From Planctomycetota bacterium (lineage in GTDB: Bacteria > Planctomycetota > UBA1135 > UBA2386): a stretch of 49,988 nucleotides of DNA. The position numbers and the translations under genes were made by a program. The DNA lies in NCBI GenBank assembly GCA_027621295.1, contig JAQCBR010000015.1:1-49988 (forward strand), read 5' to 3'. Below, piece after piece: positions 32,030 to 40,311 of the stretch (positions are counted from its first letter, which is position 1; each line of letters starts with the position of its first letter). Under the pieces are notes generated by a model, which saw nothing but the letters and a program-made list of their open reading frames with translations, did no database searches and was not told the DNA's origin.

Positions 32030-33366
32030 GCGCCTTCGTTCTCGGCGCTGCCCGAAGGCGGCATCAGGTAGTCCTCCGGCGGCACCTCGGGGCCCCCGTG
32101 CTGGAGCGAGGACCAGAGCCGGCGCTCCGACTGGCGGAACAGGTAGCGAGCGCGCATGTCCGCAGTCACGACCGGGGCCTCGCCGGAAGGTGCGTGCCGG
32201 CCCGCGCGAGCGTCCGCGTAGGCGGCCAGCAGGTCGGCCGCCGCGTCGTCCGCACTTCGCCCGGCCGGAGCCGGGCTGCGGAGCCGGGACAGCTGCTCGG
32301 TGTCGAGGAGCAGGACGGCGAGCGAGCCGGGGTCGTTCGGCGCGAAGAACGCGCAGCCGTTCGGATCGGCGTGCTCCCGGAATGCCGGGACGTCGGCCGC
32401 CAGCACCGGCAGGCCGAGGCACTGCGCCTCGTCGAGCACGAGCCCGTAGCTCTCGTGCGAAGCGGCTGGGATGACCGCGAAGTCGGCGTCGATCTCCCCG
32501 AGGCGTCGCACGTCGAACGCCCCGTGGAACACGACGGGGAACGCGGCGGCGCGCCGCGCGAGGAGTTCGCCGTATGCGGGGTCGGGCGCCGTGCCGCAGA
32601 CGTGGAGTTCGTAGCCGGACCCGATCGACGCGAGCGCATCGAGCAGGAGCTCGATGCCCTTGGCCGGATACAGGCTGCCCCAGAACAAGAGCCGGCGACC
32701 TCTCGCAGCCTTGGGCCGGAGACGCGGCGGCTTGGTCAGGAGCGGCGGTGGCGTGATCGCGAAGCCGCCCATGTCACCCTCTGCCAGCGCAGCGAGGCTG
32801 GCGGCGTGGGCCGCGGACGGAGCCAGCCGGACGTGCGCCGCGCGCAGCTCGTCCAGGAACTCGGCGCGATGGAAGGCGAACGTCTCGCTGCGCTCGGTCT
32901 CCCCCATCCAGCGCGCGGGCGGCGGCGCCTCGGGCACGTCGAGCCCGATCGGTCGCACCGGATTCGCGAGGACCGCCCAGTGGTCGTGCGCCGTGCAGGC
33001 GACGACGGGCACTCCCTCGCCCCGCGCGATCCGCACGAGGTCGGTTGTCAGCCCGATCCAGTGGTGCACGTGGACGACGTCCGGCCTGAGCTCGCCGAGC
33101 AGCCGGCGGAACCCGTCCCCGATCTGCGGATGCCAGGTCTTGCCGAACGCCTCGAAGTAGACGTCGTTCCGGCGCAGTTCGTAGACAGGGAGGCCGGCCC
33201 TCGTGGTCGGCACCGGGACCTCCGGGTCACCGAGTTCGAACGAACCGCAGGCGATCCGGACGTCATGGCCCGCCTCCCGCAGCGCGCCCGCCACCGCAGC
33301 CACGTACCGCTCCGTGCCGCCCGACGGCTGCTCCGGGAAGCGGTGCACGACGTGCAGGATCTTCAT
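32026..33366 (-). CDS. Glycosyltransferase family 4
   Basis: 446 residues. GT-B fold: N-terminal MKILHVVHRFPEQPSGGTERY and DVVHVHHWIGLTTDLVRIA; C-terminal domain with LLFWGSLYPAKGIELLLDAL, FHGAFDVRRLGEID and PAASHESYGLVLDEAQCLGL, the E-x7-E retaining motif region. It transfers a sugar from a nucleotide-sugar donor, probably in surface polysaccharide synthesis. ATG 33366 overlaps the upstream GT2 stop (ATGA) and its own stop overlaps the SDR start (GTGA). Confidence 0.93.
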   Translation of the reverse strand: MKILHVVHRFPEQPSGGTERYVAAVAGALREAGHDVRIACGSFELGDPEVPVPTTRAGLPVYELRRNDVYFEAFGKTWHPQIGDGFRRLLGELRPDVVHVHHWIGLTTDLVRIARGEGVPVVACTAHDHWAVLANPVRPIGLDVPEAPPPARWMGETERSETFAFHRAEFLDELRAAHVRLAPSAAHAASLAALAEGDMGGFAITPPPLLTKPPRLRPKAARGRRLLFWGSLYPAKGIELLLDALASIGSGYELHVCGTAPDPAYGELLARRAAAFPVVFHGAFDVRRLGEIDADFAVIPAASHESYGLVLDEAQCLGLPVLAADVPAFREHADPNGCAFFAPNDPGSLAVLLLDTEQLSRLRSPAPAGRSADDAAADLLAAYADARAGRHAPSGEAPVVTADMRARYLFRQSERRLWSSLQHGGPEVPPEDYLMPPSGSAENEGA

Positions 33367-34361
33367 GCGGTCCGACCTCCAGACACGCGCGACCTCGCGT
33401 AGTGCTCGACGTCGGCGCGGTCGATCGGACGGCCACCCAACCCGACCGCGAGCCCCCGGATCTTCGCCGCCGCCGCCCGCCACGGCGTCCCCGACAGGAA
33501 CGACAGCGGCCAGAGCAGCACGTCGAAGCACCAGAACGCCGCCCACAGGCGCGGCGTCCCGTGTGTGCGGAGGTAGCGGACGGTGTTGGCGGCGCTCATG
33601 AACTTGCGGAGTGGGCTCCTGCCCCCGCCCGACGAGCCGCTGGGCTCGTGGACGACACGCTGCCAGGGTAGCCAGACGAGACGACGACCGGCAGCCCGGA
33701 GCCGCGCACCGAGGTCCACGTCCTCCCAATACATGAAGTAGTCCTCGTCCAGGTCGCCGACCGCAGCCAGGTCCGCGAGGCGGTAGAGGACGCAGGCACC
33801 CGGCAGGAACTCGCAGATCTCCGGACCGTGTGTGACGGGCGCGGGCGGCCGCCCCTGACCTCGCAGCACCACGAGGTTTGGGCGCGCGCGCACGAAGCCC
33901 CCCTCGCACCACGCGCGCCCGTCGGGCGTGATGACGGTCGGCCCGACCGCTGCGAGCGAGTTGTCCGCGTCGAGAGCCTCGACCAGCGGATCCAGGAATC
34001 CCGGAGGCACGCGGCAGTCGTTGTTGAGTAGCAGCGCGTGCTCCGCGCCGCGGCGGCGCGCCTCGGCGAGCCCGAGGTTCACACCGCCGCAGTAGCCGAG
34101 GTTCTCGTCGACGGCGAGCAGTTCGATCCGCGGATCGTCCGCACCCCAGGCGGCGCGCATGCGCTCGGCGGAACCGTCTCCGGAGCCGTTCTCGACCACG
34201 ATGATGTCGAGCGCATCGAAGCCACACGCGCGCAGGTCCTCGACGACGCGGAGCGTCGCGCCCGCGAGGCGGAAGTTCAGCACGATCGCGGCGACGCGTG
34301 GCGTGTTCTCGGACACGGACGCCGAGGATAGCCGCGACGGGGCGCCGGCGTCGCCAGTCAT
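33363..34361 (-). CDS. Glycosyltransferase family 2
   Basis: 332 residues. GT-A fold: VAAIVLNFRLAGATLRVV, IIVVENGSGDGSAER, ENLGYCGGVNLGL, ALLLNNDCRVPPGFLD (a metal-binding NND rather than DxD), GACVLYRLADLAAVG and DYFMYWEDVDLGARLRAAG. These resemble rhamnosyl- and galactofuranosyl-transferase-like GT2 enzymes. The C-terminus has one or two hydrophobic stretches. ATG 34361 is chosen; GTG 34316, directly before the first strand, is possible. 13 bases separate it from the upstream GT2 gene, and it is coupled downstream to the GT4 gene. Confidence 0.92.
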   Translation of the reverse strand: MTGDAGAPSRLSSASVSENTPRVAAIVLNFRLAGATLRVVEDLRACGFDALDIIVVENGSGDGSAERMRAAWGADDPRIELLAVDENLGYCGGVNLGLAEARRRGAEHALLLNNDCRVPPGFLDPLVEALDADNSLAAVGPTVITPDGRAWCEGGFVRARPNLVVLRGQGRPPAPVTHGPEICEFLPGACVLYRLADLAAVGDLDEDYFMYWEDVDLGARLRAAGRRLVWLPWQRVVHEPSGSSGGGRSPLRKFMSAANTVRYLRTHGTPRLWAAFWCFDVLLWPLSFLSGTPWRAAAAKIRGLAVGLGGRPIDRADVEHYARSRVSGGRTA

Positions 34362-34374
34362 GCCGCCACCCGCC

Positions 34375-35433
34375 TCATCCGCAGAGCGGCCTCACCAGCG
34401 ACCACCACGCTCGGCAGACGAGATCGAGCCCGCGCCGGATCCATGCCTTCGGCCCCCGATCGGCGAGACCGGGGTTCGCGGTCATCGGCAGCGCGACGAG
34501 GAGATCGCGGTCCGCGACCACGCGGCGCTGCTGGATCGAGCGCCGGGCACGGAGCGCCCACGGTACCGCGAGCGCCGCCTCCAGATGCCCGCGCATCGCG
34601 GCCAGGAACGCTCCCCGGGACGCCGCGAACGCCGTGTAGACGACCGCGTACAGCAGCTGGATCGGCGCGGTGAGCACGAGCGTCCGCCAGCGCATGCAGC
34701 GCAACAGCAGCAGCCAGCGGTTCCGGGTGTGCAGCGTCACGCGCCGCCCCGCGTAGCGGGCATCGGGACTGCGGAACGACAGCCCGGCCGTCCCCCCGGC
34801 GTGGAGGACAGCCGTGTCGGGAGCCGTCCGCAACGTGTGGCCGCGCATCCTGAGCCGGTAGCTCAGGTCGTTGTCCTCGTAGAGGATGAACATCCGCGCG
34901 CAGAACCCGCCGACGTCCTCGAACGCATCGCGTCGAACCAAGAGGCAGAGCGCGATCACGGCGCCGACCGGGTCGACCGGCGGCGGCACCACCGCGCGGG
35001 GCGCGAAGAACCCGTGCAGCACGAGCGTGCCGAGCACGTGGAGGTCCGCGGTGTCGTAATGCAGCACGTCGGTCTGGTCGGCGCAGACGCTCCGCGCCTG
35101 GACGGCCGCGCAGCGAGGGTCCGCGTCGAGGGTCGCCACGAGCGCCGAGAGCGTCCCGGGCGGGAGGACCACGTCGTTGTCGACCAGCAGGACTCGATCG
35201 CCGGCGGCAGAGAGCACGCCGAGGTTCCGAGCTCGAGCGGGGCCGACGTTCGCACCTGCATCGACGACGCGCACCGAGGGGAACCGCTCGGCAGCGAACT
35301 CCCGCGAGCCGTCCCCGCTGTGGTTGTCGACGAGGATGACCTCGTCAGGCCGCGGCTCCTGCGCGAGCAGGGACCCGAGGCAGCCCTCGAGGTACTCCCT
35401 GCCGTTCCAGTTGATGACGACCGCCGAGATCAC
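34375..35433 (-). CDS. Glycosyltransferase family 2, membrane-associated
   Basis: 352 residues. SAVVINWNGREYLEGCLGSL, VILVDNHSGDGSREF, NVGPARARNLGVL, VLLVDNDVVLPPGTL (DND metal site), CLLVRRDAFEDVGGF and FILYEDNDLSYRLRMRGH mark a GT2 catalytic domain of about 250 residues. The C-terminal 100 residues contain amphipathic and hydrophobic helices (VLTAPIQLLYAVVYTAF) suggesting membrane association. Its start overlaps the stop of the SNF2 helicase gene (ATGA), an unusual partner. The acceptor is probably a lipid-linked or surface glycan. Confidence 0.92.
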   Translation of the reverse strand: MISAVVINWNGREYLEGCLGSLLAQEPRPDEVILVDNHSGDGSREFAAERFPSVRVVDAGANVGPARARNLGVLSAAGDRVLLVDNDVVLPPGTLSALVATLDADPRCAAVQARSVCADQTDVLHYDTADLHVLGTLVLHGFFAPRAVVPPPVDPVGAVIALCLLVRRDAFEDVGGFCARMFILYEDNDLSYRLRMRGHTLRTAPDTAVLHAGGTAGLSFRSPDARYAGRRVTLHTRNRWLLLLRCMRWRTLVLTAPIQLLYAVVYTAFAASRGAFLAAMRGHLEAALAVPWALRARRSIQQRRVVADRDLLVALPMTANPGLADRGPKAWIRRGLDLVCRAWWSLVRPLCG

Positions 35434-37382
35434 GCGTCCCGGAGATTACGCAATGCCTCGTCCCGGACCATCTCCGCCGGGCTCGCGGGCGGCTGGACCG
35501 ACGCCATCCGGAACGGATCGGGGCGCGCGGAGCGACGCCGACCCGGCAGCCCGAGGACGTCGAGCCACTCGCGGACCGAGATCTGCCCCGCCTCCGCCCC
35601 CTCGGAGAGCCCGTCGACGATCTCCTCGTGCAGCAGCCCCTTGCTCTCGAGGAGCGCGTGGACCCGCGACTCGATCGTGTCGGCCATCCACAGGCTGTAG
35701 ACGTTGACCGGCTGTTCCTGGCCGCGGCGATGCGCGCGGTCCTCGGCCTGCCACATCCAGGCGGGGTTCCACCAGTGGTCGAAGTGGATCACGTAGCTCG
35801 CCTCGGTCAGCGTCAGGCCGACGCCGGCGGACTTCACGGTGGCGACGAAGGCGGTGATCGAGGGGTCGGTCCGGAACTTCAGCACCGCGGCCTCCCGCTG
35901 GGCTGCCGACAGGCGCGCGTCGAACGTCACCACGCCGAACGGCGCGAGCGCCGCGGCGATGCGGTCGACGCCTTCGGCGACCCACTGCGTGAAGATCAGC
36001 ACCTTCTGACCGCTGCCCGCGATCTCCTCGACCTTCTCGACCGTGGTCCGGAGCTTCGGACTCGAGGCCTGCCCGGGCGCGAAGTTGCAGATGCGCTTCA
36101 GCTTCGTGATCAGGCTGAACACGTGGACGCGGCTGACCTGGTCGCCGAGCGCCTCGAGCTCGTCGATCGCACTGGCCTCGGCGGCTTCGTAGGCGCGGCG
36201 CTGCGGCGGATCGAGCTCCAACCACTCGTCCTGACGGATCTTCGGCGGCAGTTCGGTCATCACGTCGCGCTTGGTGCGGCGCTTCACGTAGGGACCGATC
36301 AGATCGGCAGCCATCGACGGCGTCAGACCCTCGGGAGGCAGGAGCCGCGGCCGCACGAACGAGAACAGGGAGACCAGGTCTTCGATCCGGTTCTCGACCG
36401 GGGTCCCCGACAGCGCCCACCGGAACTTCGGCGTGAGCTGGAGCACCGCCTGCGTGCGCCCGCTGTCGGCGTTCTTGATGTTCTGCGCCTCGTCGAGCAG
36501 CACGAGGTCGAAGCCCTGCGCGATCTCGCGGGGGAGCGTCGGCTCCCCGTCCCGACCGGGCGCGACGCCGCCGAGCAGGTCGGTCCGCAGCGTGTCGAAC
36601 GTGGTGATGTGCACGTGCGCCGGGCAGCGCCAGTCCGCCCACCGTGTCTTCGCATCGCCGTGGACGACGGTCACGCCGAGTTCGGGTGCCCATTCGGCGA
36701 GATGTCGGTCCCAGACACCGAGCACGCTCAGGGGGACGACGACCAGCGCACGGGCGATCTTCGCCTCGCGGAACAGGAGCCGCAGCGCGACCGTGCTCAT
36801 CACCGTCTTCCCGGTGCCCATCTCGTCGGCGAGGAGCGCCGATGGCGACGACTTGAGGAACTGGATCCCGTCGACCTGGTAGCGGTAGAGCCGGTGCGGG
36901 AGATCGCACGCGGCATCGTCGGTGCCGAGCGGCAGCGGCGGGTGCAGCAGCGGGAGCAGCAGATCCCAGACGGTCATCGTCTGGCGGAGCACGTCGTTCG
37001 TCAGGCGGTGCTCCTTGTAGGCCTTGCGGTGCTTGCCCGATCTTCCGGCATCCCCGTTCGCCGCCGGCGCTTCCGCGGCCTTCGGACGAAGGGTCCCGAA
37101 CTGCTTGCCGCGCAGCGCGCCCTCGGCCGACGTGAGCGGCACGAGCAGGTCCCGGCTGACGCGGGCCTTGCCGCCCTCCGCAAGGCGGAGCGGCTCATGG
37201 ATCTGCGGGGCAACGCTTCCGAACGCGACGGGTTCGTGGACCGACGCCTCCGACGCACACCGGACCGGCCCGATGTCGACGCTCGGAACGGGCCGCGATG
37301 GGTCCGGGAGAGCCACCTCGGCGACCGCCGGGCGTGCGTGGCGCATCAGCCGTCGAAGCGCGCGCTGGCGGTTCCGGTCCAT
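35430..37382 (-). CDS. SNF2-family DEAD/DEAH-type helicase
   Basis: 650 residues from ATG 37382, the first in-frame ATG downstream of the preceding gene. The N-terminal 170 residues are unassigned and basic. The core begins at RLYRYQVDGIQFL; motif I ADEMGTGKT, motif Ia LVVVPLSVLGVW, motif II LLDEAQNIKN, motif III LSGTPVENR, motif IV VLIFTQW, motif V SAGVGLTLTEASYVIHFDHWWN and motif VI QAEDRAHRRGQ are all intact, so it should be an active dsDNA translocase. No SWIM zinc finger or nuclease domain is visible. It sits between a small unknown gene and glycosyltransferases with a 4-base overlap; no functional link is evident. Confidence 0.93.
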   Translation of the reverse strand: MDRNRQRALRRLMRHARPAVAEVALPDPSRPVPSVDIGPVRCASEASVHEPVAFGSVAPQIHEPLRLAEGGKARVSRDLLVPLTSAEGALRGKQFGTLRPKAAEAPAANGDAGRSGKHRKAYKEHRLTNDVLRQTMTVWDLLLPLLHPPLPLGTDDAACDLPHRLYRYQVDGIQFLKSSPSALLADEMGTGKTVMSTVALRLLFREAKIARALVVVPLSVLGVWDRHLAEWAPELGVTVVHGDAKTRWADWRCPAHVHITTFDTLRTDLLGGVAPGRDGEPTLPREIAQGFDLVLLDEAQNIKNADSGRTQAVLQLTPKFRWALSGTPVENRIEDLVSLFSFVRPRLLPPEGLTPSMAADLIGPYVKRRTKRDVMTELPPKIRQDEWLELDPPQRRAYEAAEASAIDELEALGDQVSRVHVFSLITKLKRICNFAPGQASSPKLRTTVEKVEEIAGSGQKVLIFTQWVAEGVDRIAAALAPFGVVTFDARLSAAQREAAVLKFRTDPSITAFVATVKSAGVGLTLTEASYVIHFDHWWNPAWMWQAEDRAHRRGQEQPVNVYSLWMADTIESRVHALLESKGLLHEEIVDGLSEGAEAGQISVREWLDVLGLPGRRRSARPDPFRMASVQPPASPAEMVRDEALRNLRDA

Positions 37383-37401
37383 CGAGGGTCGGATCGACCG
37401 G

Positions 37402-37902
37402 TCAGCCCACCGACTGGGCCGGCGCGTTGCGGTGCAGCTGGGAGACCGCCTGTTCGATCCGTGCGAACGGCTCGAGGAGGTCGTAGTGCTCGGCGACGCC
37501 GCGCAGCGCCTGGCGCGCGCGCTTGATCCCCTCGTCCTCACCGTCGCCGTGGTAGCCGAGGACGACGCCGGGCTTGCCGTCGGCGGTGCGGGGCCCCTCT
37601 TCGTCCCTGCCGATCCACAGGAGCGGCTCGGCGCGCGATGCCTGCAGGGAGAGCAGCGCCTGGTCGCGGACCAGGATGCAGTCGAGCTCTTCGCGGAGCG
37701 CGTCCAGCAGCGGGATCGCGCAGAGGTCGCCGAGGACGTGTTCGTCGAGCACCGCGCCGTAGAGCACGCGCTGCAGGTCCGATGCGACGACGGGCTCGGT
37801 CACCCGGAACTCGAGAGGACGTGTCCGCGCGTCGGTAACCAGGGCGGCGCCGCGCACGGCGCCGTCACCGAGCGGCAGTGCTTCGAGAAAGCAGAGCTTC
37901 AT
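37402..37902 (-). CDS. Conserved-looking hypothetical protein
   Basis: 166 residues from ATG 37902, chosen for its GGAGG 8 bases upstream; the frame extends to 37998 without a better site. Features: an N-terminal beta-rich part (MKLCFLEALPLGDGAVRGAA, FRVTEPVVASDLQRVLYG), a hydrophobic VLDEHVLGDLCAIPLLDAL helix, DCILVRDQALLSLQ, then an acidic loop and an amphipathic C-terminal helix (YDLLEPFARIEQAVSQL). No signal peptide or known motif. It is 19 bases upstream of the SNF2 start, and the two may be functionally linked. I do not recognise the family. Confidence 0.8.
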   Translation of the reverse strand: MKLCFLEALPLGDGAVRGAALVTDARTRPLEFRVTEPVVASDLQRVLYGAVLDEHVLGDLCAIPLLDALREELDCILVRDQALLSLQASRAEPLLWIGRDEEGPRTADGKPGVVLGYHGDGEDEGIKRARQALRGVAEHYDLLEPFARIEQAVSQLHRNAPAQSVG

Positions 37903-38081
37903 GCCCCCCTCCAGGGACCTCCCGCACGGCAGCCGCAGACCGTTCTGCGCCCCTCCGCGGGCGCGTGGCATCGTGAAGGCTCGACCGCGCGCGGACAAGC
38001 GCCAATCGAACCCCGGATTCGCGCGCAGACCCTGGCGACCGCCCCGCGCGACGGCTAAGCCCGACGCACGGAACCGCGCCG
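37903..38081. other. Divergent promoter region, SNF2/GT operon versus dgcNA
   Basis: 179 bases with start regions on both strands. On the plus strand a GGCTAAGCC at 38054-38062 could be a -10-type element about 20 bases before the dgcN ATG. Nothing else stands out. Confidence 0.4.
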
Positions 38082-39083
38082 ATGATCGCCCGTCCCTACC
38101 TGCTCTTCCTCGCCAGCGCCCACGACATCAACGAGGCGAAGACCGCGGCCGGGATCGCACGCTTCCGCCCGGACGACTGCATCGGCGAGTTCGCGTACGC
38201 CGACTGCGCGACGACCACGGGTCTACCTCGACTGACGATCGAGGAGGCTGCGGATCTCGGTGCGCGGACCCTCGTGATCGGAGTCGCAGCCTCGGGCGGC
38301 GCGCTCGCGCCCGCCTGGATCGAGACGATCGCGTCCGCGCTCCGCGCGGGCCTGGACATCGCGAGCGGCATGCACATGCGGCTCCGCGACCAGCCGCGCA
38401 TCGCCGAACTCGCGGCGAGTCTGGGTCGCGAGCTGCACGACGTGCGCATTCCGCCCCGCGACCTGCCGATCGGCAGCGGGCGCCCCCGCGCGGGCCGCAG
38501 AGTGCTGACGGTCGGCACCGACTGTTCGGTCGGGAAGATGTTCACAGCCCTGCTGGTCGAAGCCGAGCTCCGCGAGCGCGGCGTCCCCGCGACGTTCCGC
38601 GCCACCGGCCAGACGGGCATCTTGATCGCCGGAACCGGGGTCCCGGTCGACGCGGTCGTCGCGGACTTCCTGTCCGGCGCCGTCGAGCAGCTCGCGCCCG
38701 CGGCCGCCGATCCGGACCACATCGACGTGATCGAAGGGCAGGGCTCGCTGTTCCATCCGTCGTTCGCCGGGGTCAGCCTCGGGCTGCTCCACGGGGCCGC
38801 TCCGCACCGGATGATCCTCTGCCACGATCCGACCCGCGATCGGATGCGCGGCGACACCGACCACGGGCTCCCGTCCCTGACCGCTTGCCGCGACCTGAAC
38901 GAACGCCTGGCCCGGCTGACCAACCCGGAGGCGCGCGTCTGCGGAGTCGCTCTGAACACGTCGCGCCTCGGCGAGCGCGAGGCTGCGCAGGCGATCGACG
39001 CCGCCGCAGCGGAGCTCGGTCTCCCTGCCTGCGACCCGATCCGCACCGGCGTCACCTCGCTCGCCGACGCGATCCTCGCCTGA
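38082..39083 (+). CDS. dgcN: DgcN-type (DUF1611) D-glutamate N-acyltransferase family protein
   Basis: 333 residues. An N-terminal Rossmann-like part (YLLFLASAHDINEAKTAAGI, ARTLVIGVAASGGALA) is followed by a P-loop domain with VLTVGTDCSVGKMFTALL, FRATGQTGILIAGTGVPVDA, DHIDVIEGQGSLFHPSFAGV and GVALNTSRLGEREAA. This is the DUF1611 family. DgcN members work with DgcA in D-glutamate catabolism by N-acetylating D-glutamate. The dgcA-like epimerase follows after 17 bases, which supports the assignment. Cytoplasmic. Confidence 0.9.
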   Translation: MIARPYLLFLASAHDINEAKTAAGIARFRPDDCIGEFAYADCATTTGLPRLTIEEAADLGARTLVIGVAASGGALAPAWIETIASALRAGLDIASGMHMRLRDQPRIAELAASLGRELHDVRIPPRDLPIGSGRPRAGRRVLTVGTDCSVGKMFTALLVEAELRERGVPATFRATGQTGILIAGTGVPVDAVVADFLSGAVEQLAPAAADPDHIDVIEGQGSLFHPSFAGVSLGLLHGAAPHRMILCHDPTRDRMRGDTDHGLPSLTACRDLNERLARLTNPEARVCGVALNTSRLGEREAAQAIDAAAAELGLPACDPIRTGVTSLADAILA

Positions 39084-39100
39084 AGTTCGGGGAACCGCCC

Positions 39101-40090
39101 ATGACGCTCCGCATCGACACGCTCGAACAGCAGTCCTTCCCGCTCCGCTCGGTGTTCACGATCTCCAGGGGCAGCCGGACGAGCTCCGAGGTCCTCTACC
39201 TGCGCCTGTCGCGGGGCTCCGTCACGGGCCACGCCGAATCGGTCCCGTACCGTCACTACGGCGAGACCTTCGAATCGGTCGAAGCGCAGATCCGCGCAGC
39301 GATCGCGGCGCTGGCTGGCACAGACGACGGCCGGGACGAGTTGCAGCACATCCTGCCGGCGGGCGCGGCGCGCAACGCGGTCGACTGCGCGCTCTGGGAC
39401 CTTGCCTGCAAGGAGCGTGGGCTGCGGTTCTGGGAGCTCGCCGGCCGCGCGTGCCCGGCCCCGACGCTGACCGTGGAGACCGTGGTGCTCGCCGAGCCCG
39501 AGTCGATGCGCGGAGCCGCAGAGGCCGCTGCCCACCGGCCCGTCCTCAAGATCAAGCTCGACGCGGACCGCGTGGTCGAGCGCGTGCGGGCGGTCCGGAG
39601 CGGAGCGCCCGACAGCCAGCTCGTCGTCGACGCGAACGAGGCGTGGACGCCCGAGCTCCTCGCGTCGGTCGTCGAACCGCTCGCCGCGCTCGGCGTGACG
39701 ATGATCGAACAGCCGCTCCCGGCCGCTGCCGACGAGGCCCTCGAGGGCTTCCGCTCGGCGGTGCCGATCTGCGCGGACGAGTCCTGCCACACGCGGGCCG
39801 ACCTGGACCGCTGCGCGCCCCGCTACGGCATGGTCAACATCAAGCTCGACAAGACCGGCGGCCTGACCGAGGCGCTGGCGCTCGCCGACGCGGCTCGCGC
39901 CCGAGGACTCGGCCTGATGGTCGGCTGCATGCTCGGGACCTCGCTCGCGATGGCACCCGCCCTGCTCGTCGCCCAGGGCGCCGACGTGGTCGATCTCGAC
40001 GGACCACTGTGGATGTCGAGGGATCGGGAGCCTTCGCTCCGCATCGAAGACAGCCGCGTCGGACTTCCGGACCCTGCCCTGTTCGGCTGA
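39101..40090 (+). CDS. dgcA: DgcA-type N-acyl-D-glutamate racemase / dipeptide epimerase (enolase superfamily)
   Basis: 329 residues. MR/MLE-type enolase-superfamily member: capping N-domain with PLRSVFTISRGSRTSSEVLY, catalytic LKIKLDAD (KxK pair), metal ligands in LVVDANEAW, IEQPLPAAAD and ICADESCH, and the opposite-face lysine in NIKLDKTGG. This layout is that of L-Ala-D/L-Glu epimerases. Next to DgcN it most likely racemises N-acetyl-D-glutamate to the L form, allowing growth on D-glutamate, for example from peptidoglycan or marine dissolved D-amino acids. The dipeptide-epimerase role in muropeptide recycling is the alternative. Confidence 0.91.
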   Translation: MTLRIDTLEQQSFPLRSVFTISRGSRTSSEVLYLRLSRGSVTGHAESVPYRHYGETFESVEAQIRAAIAALAGTDDGRDELQHILPAGAARNAVDCALWDLACKERGLRFWELAGRACPAPTLTVETVVLAEPESMRGAAEAAAHRPVLKIKLDADRVVERVRAVRSGAPDSQLVVDANEAWTPELLASVVEPLAALGVTMIEQPLPAAADEALEGFRSAVPICADESCHTRADLDRCAPRYGMVNIKLDKTGGLTEALALADAARARGLGLMVGCMLGTSLAMAPALLVAQGADVVDLDGPLWMSRDREPSLRIEDSRVGLPDPALFG

Positions 40091-40311
40091 CCGGCGGCGG
40101 AGCCCGACGCCCGCTCCGCGGCGCGGACCATCGGCCCTGGATGGTCGCACCTGCAGTTCGTGACCGAGCTTGCGATCGAACGCAAGAGCAGCGATCCTTT
40201 GCGCCGCTCCCGGATTTCGATGGCGGTCGAATCCGGGACCGCGCAACGCCCCGGGGGGGCTGCGCGCGTCGACCGGGGCCCGAGCGGGCCCTCCAGGGAG
40301 GTGATGGCAGC
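40091..40311 (+). other. Structured leader of the MinD-like gene
   Basis: 221 bases with two consecutive hairpins: CTTGCG (40169-40174)/CGCAAG (40181-40186) with a 6-base loop, and a stronger TCCCGGATTTCGA (40208-40220)/TCGAATCCGGGA (40227-40238) with one bulged base and a 6-base loop. Neither has a T-run. Near the 3' end an extended ribosome binding site GGGAGGTGAT (about 40294-40303) precedes the ATG at 40312. Confidence 0.55.
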
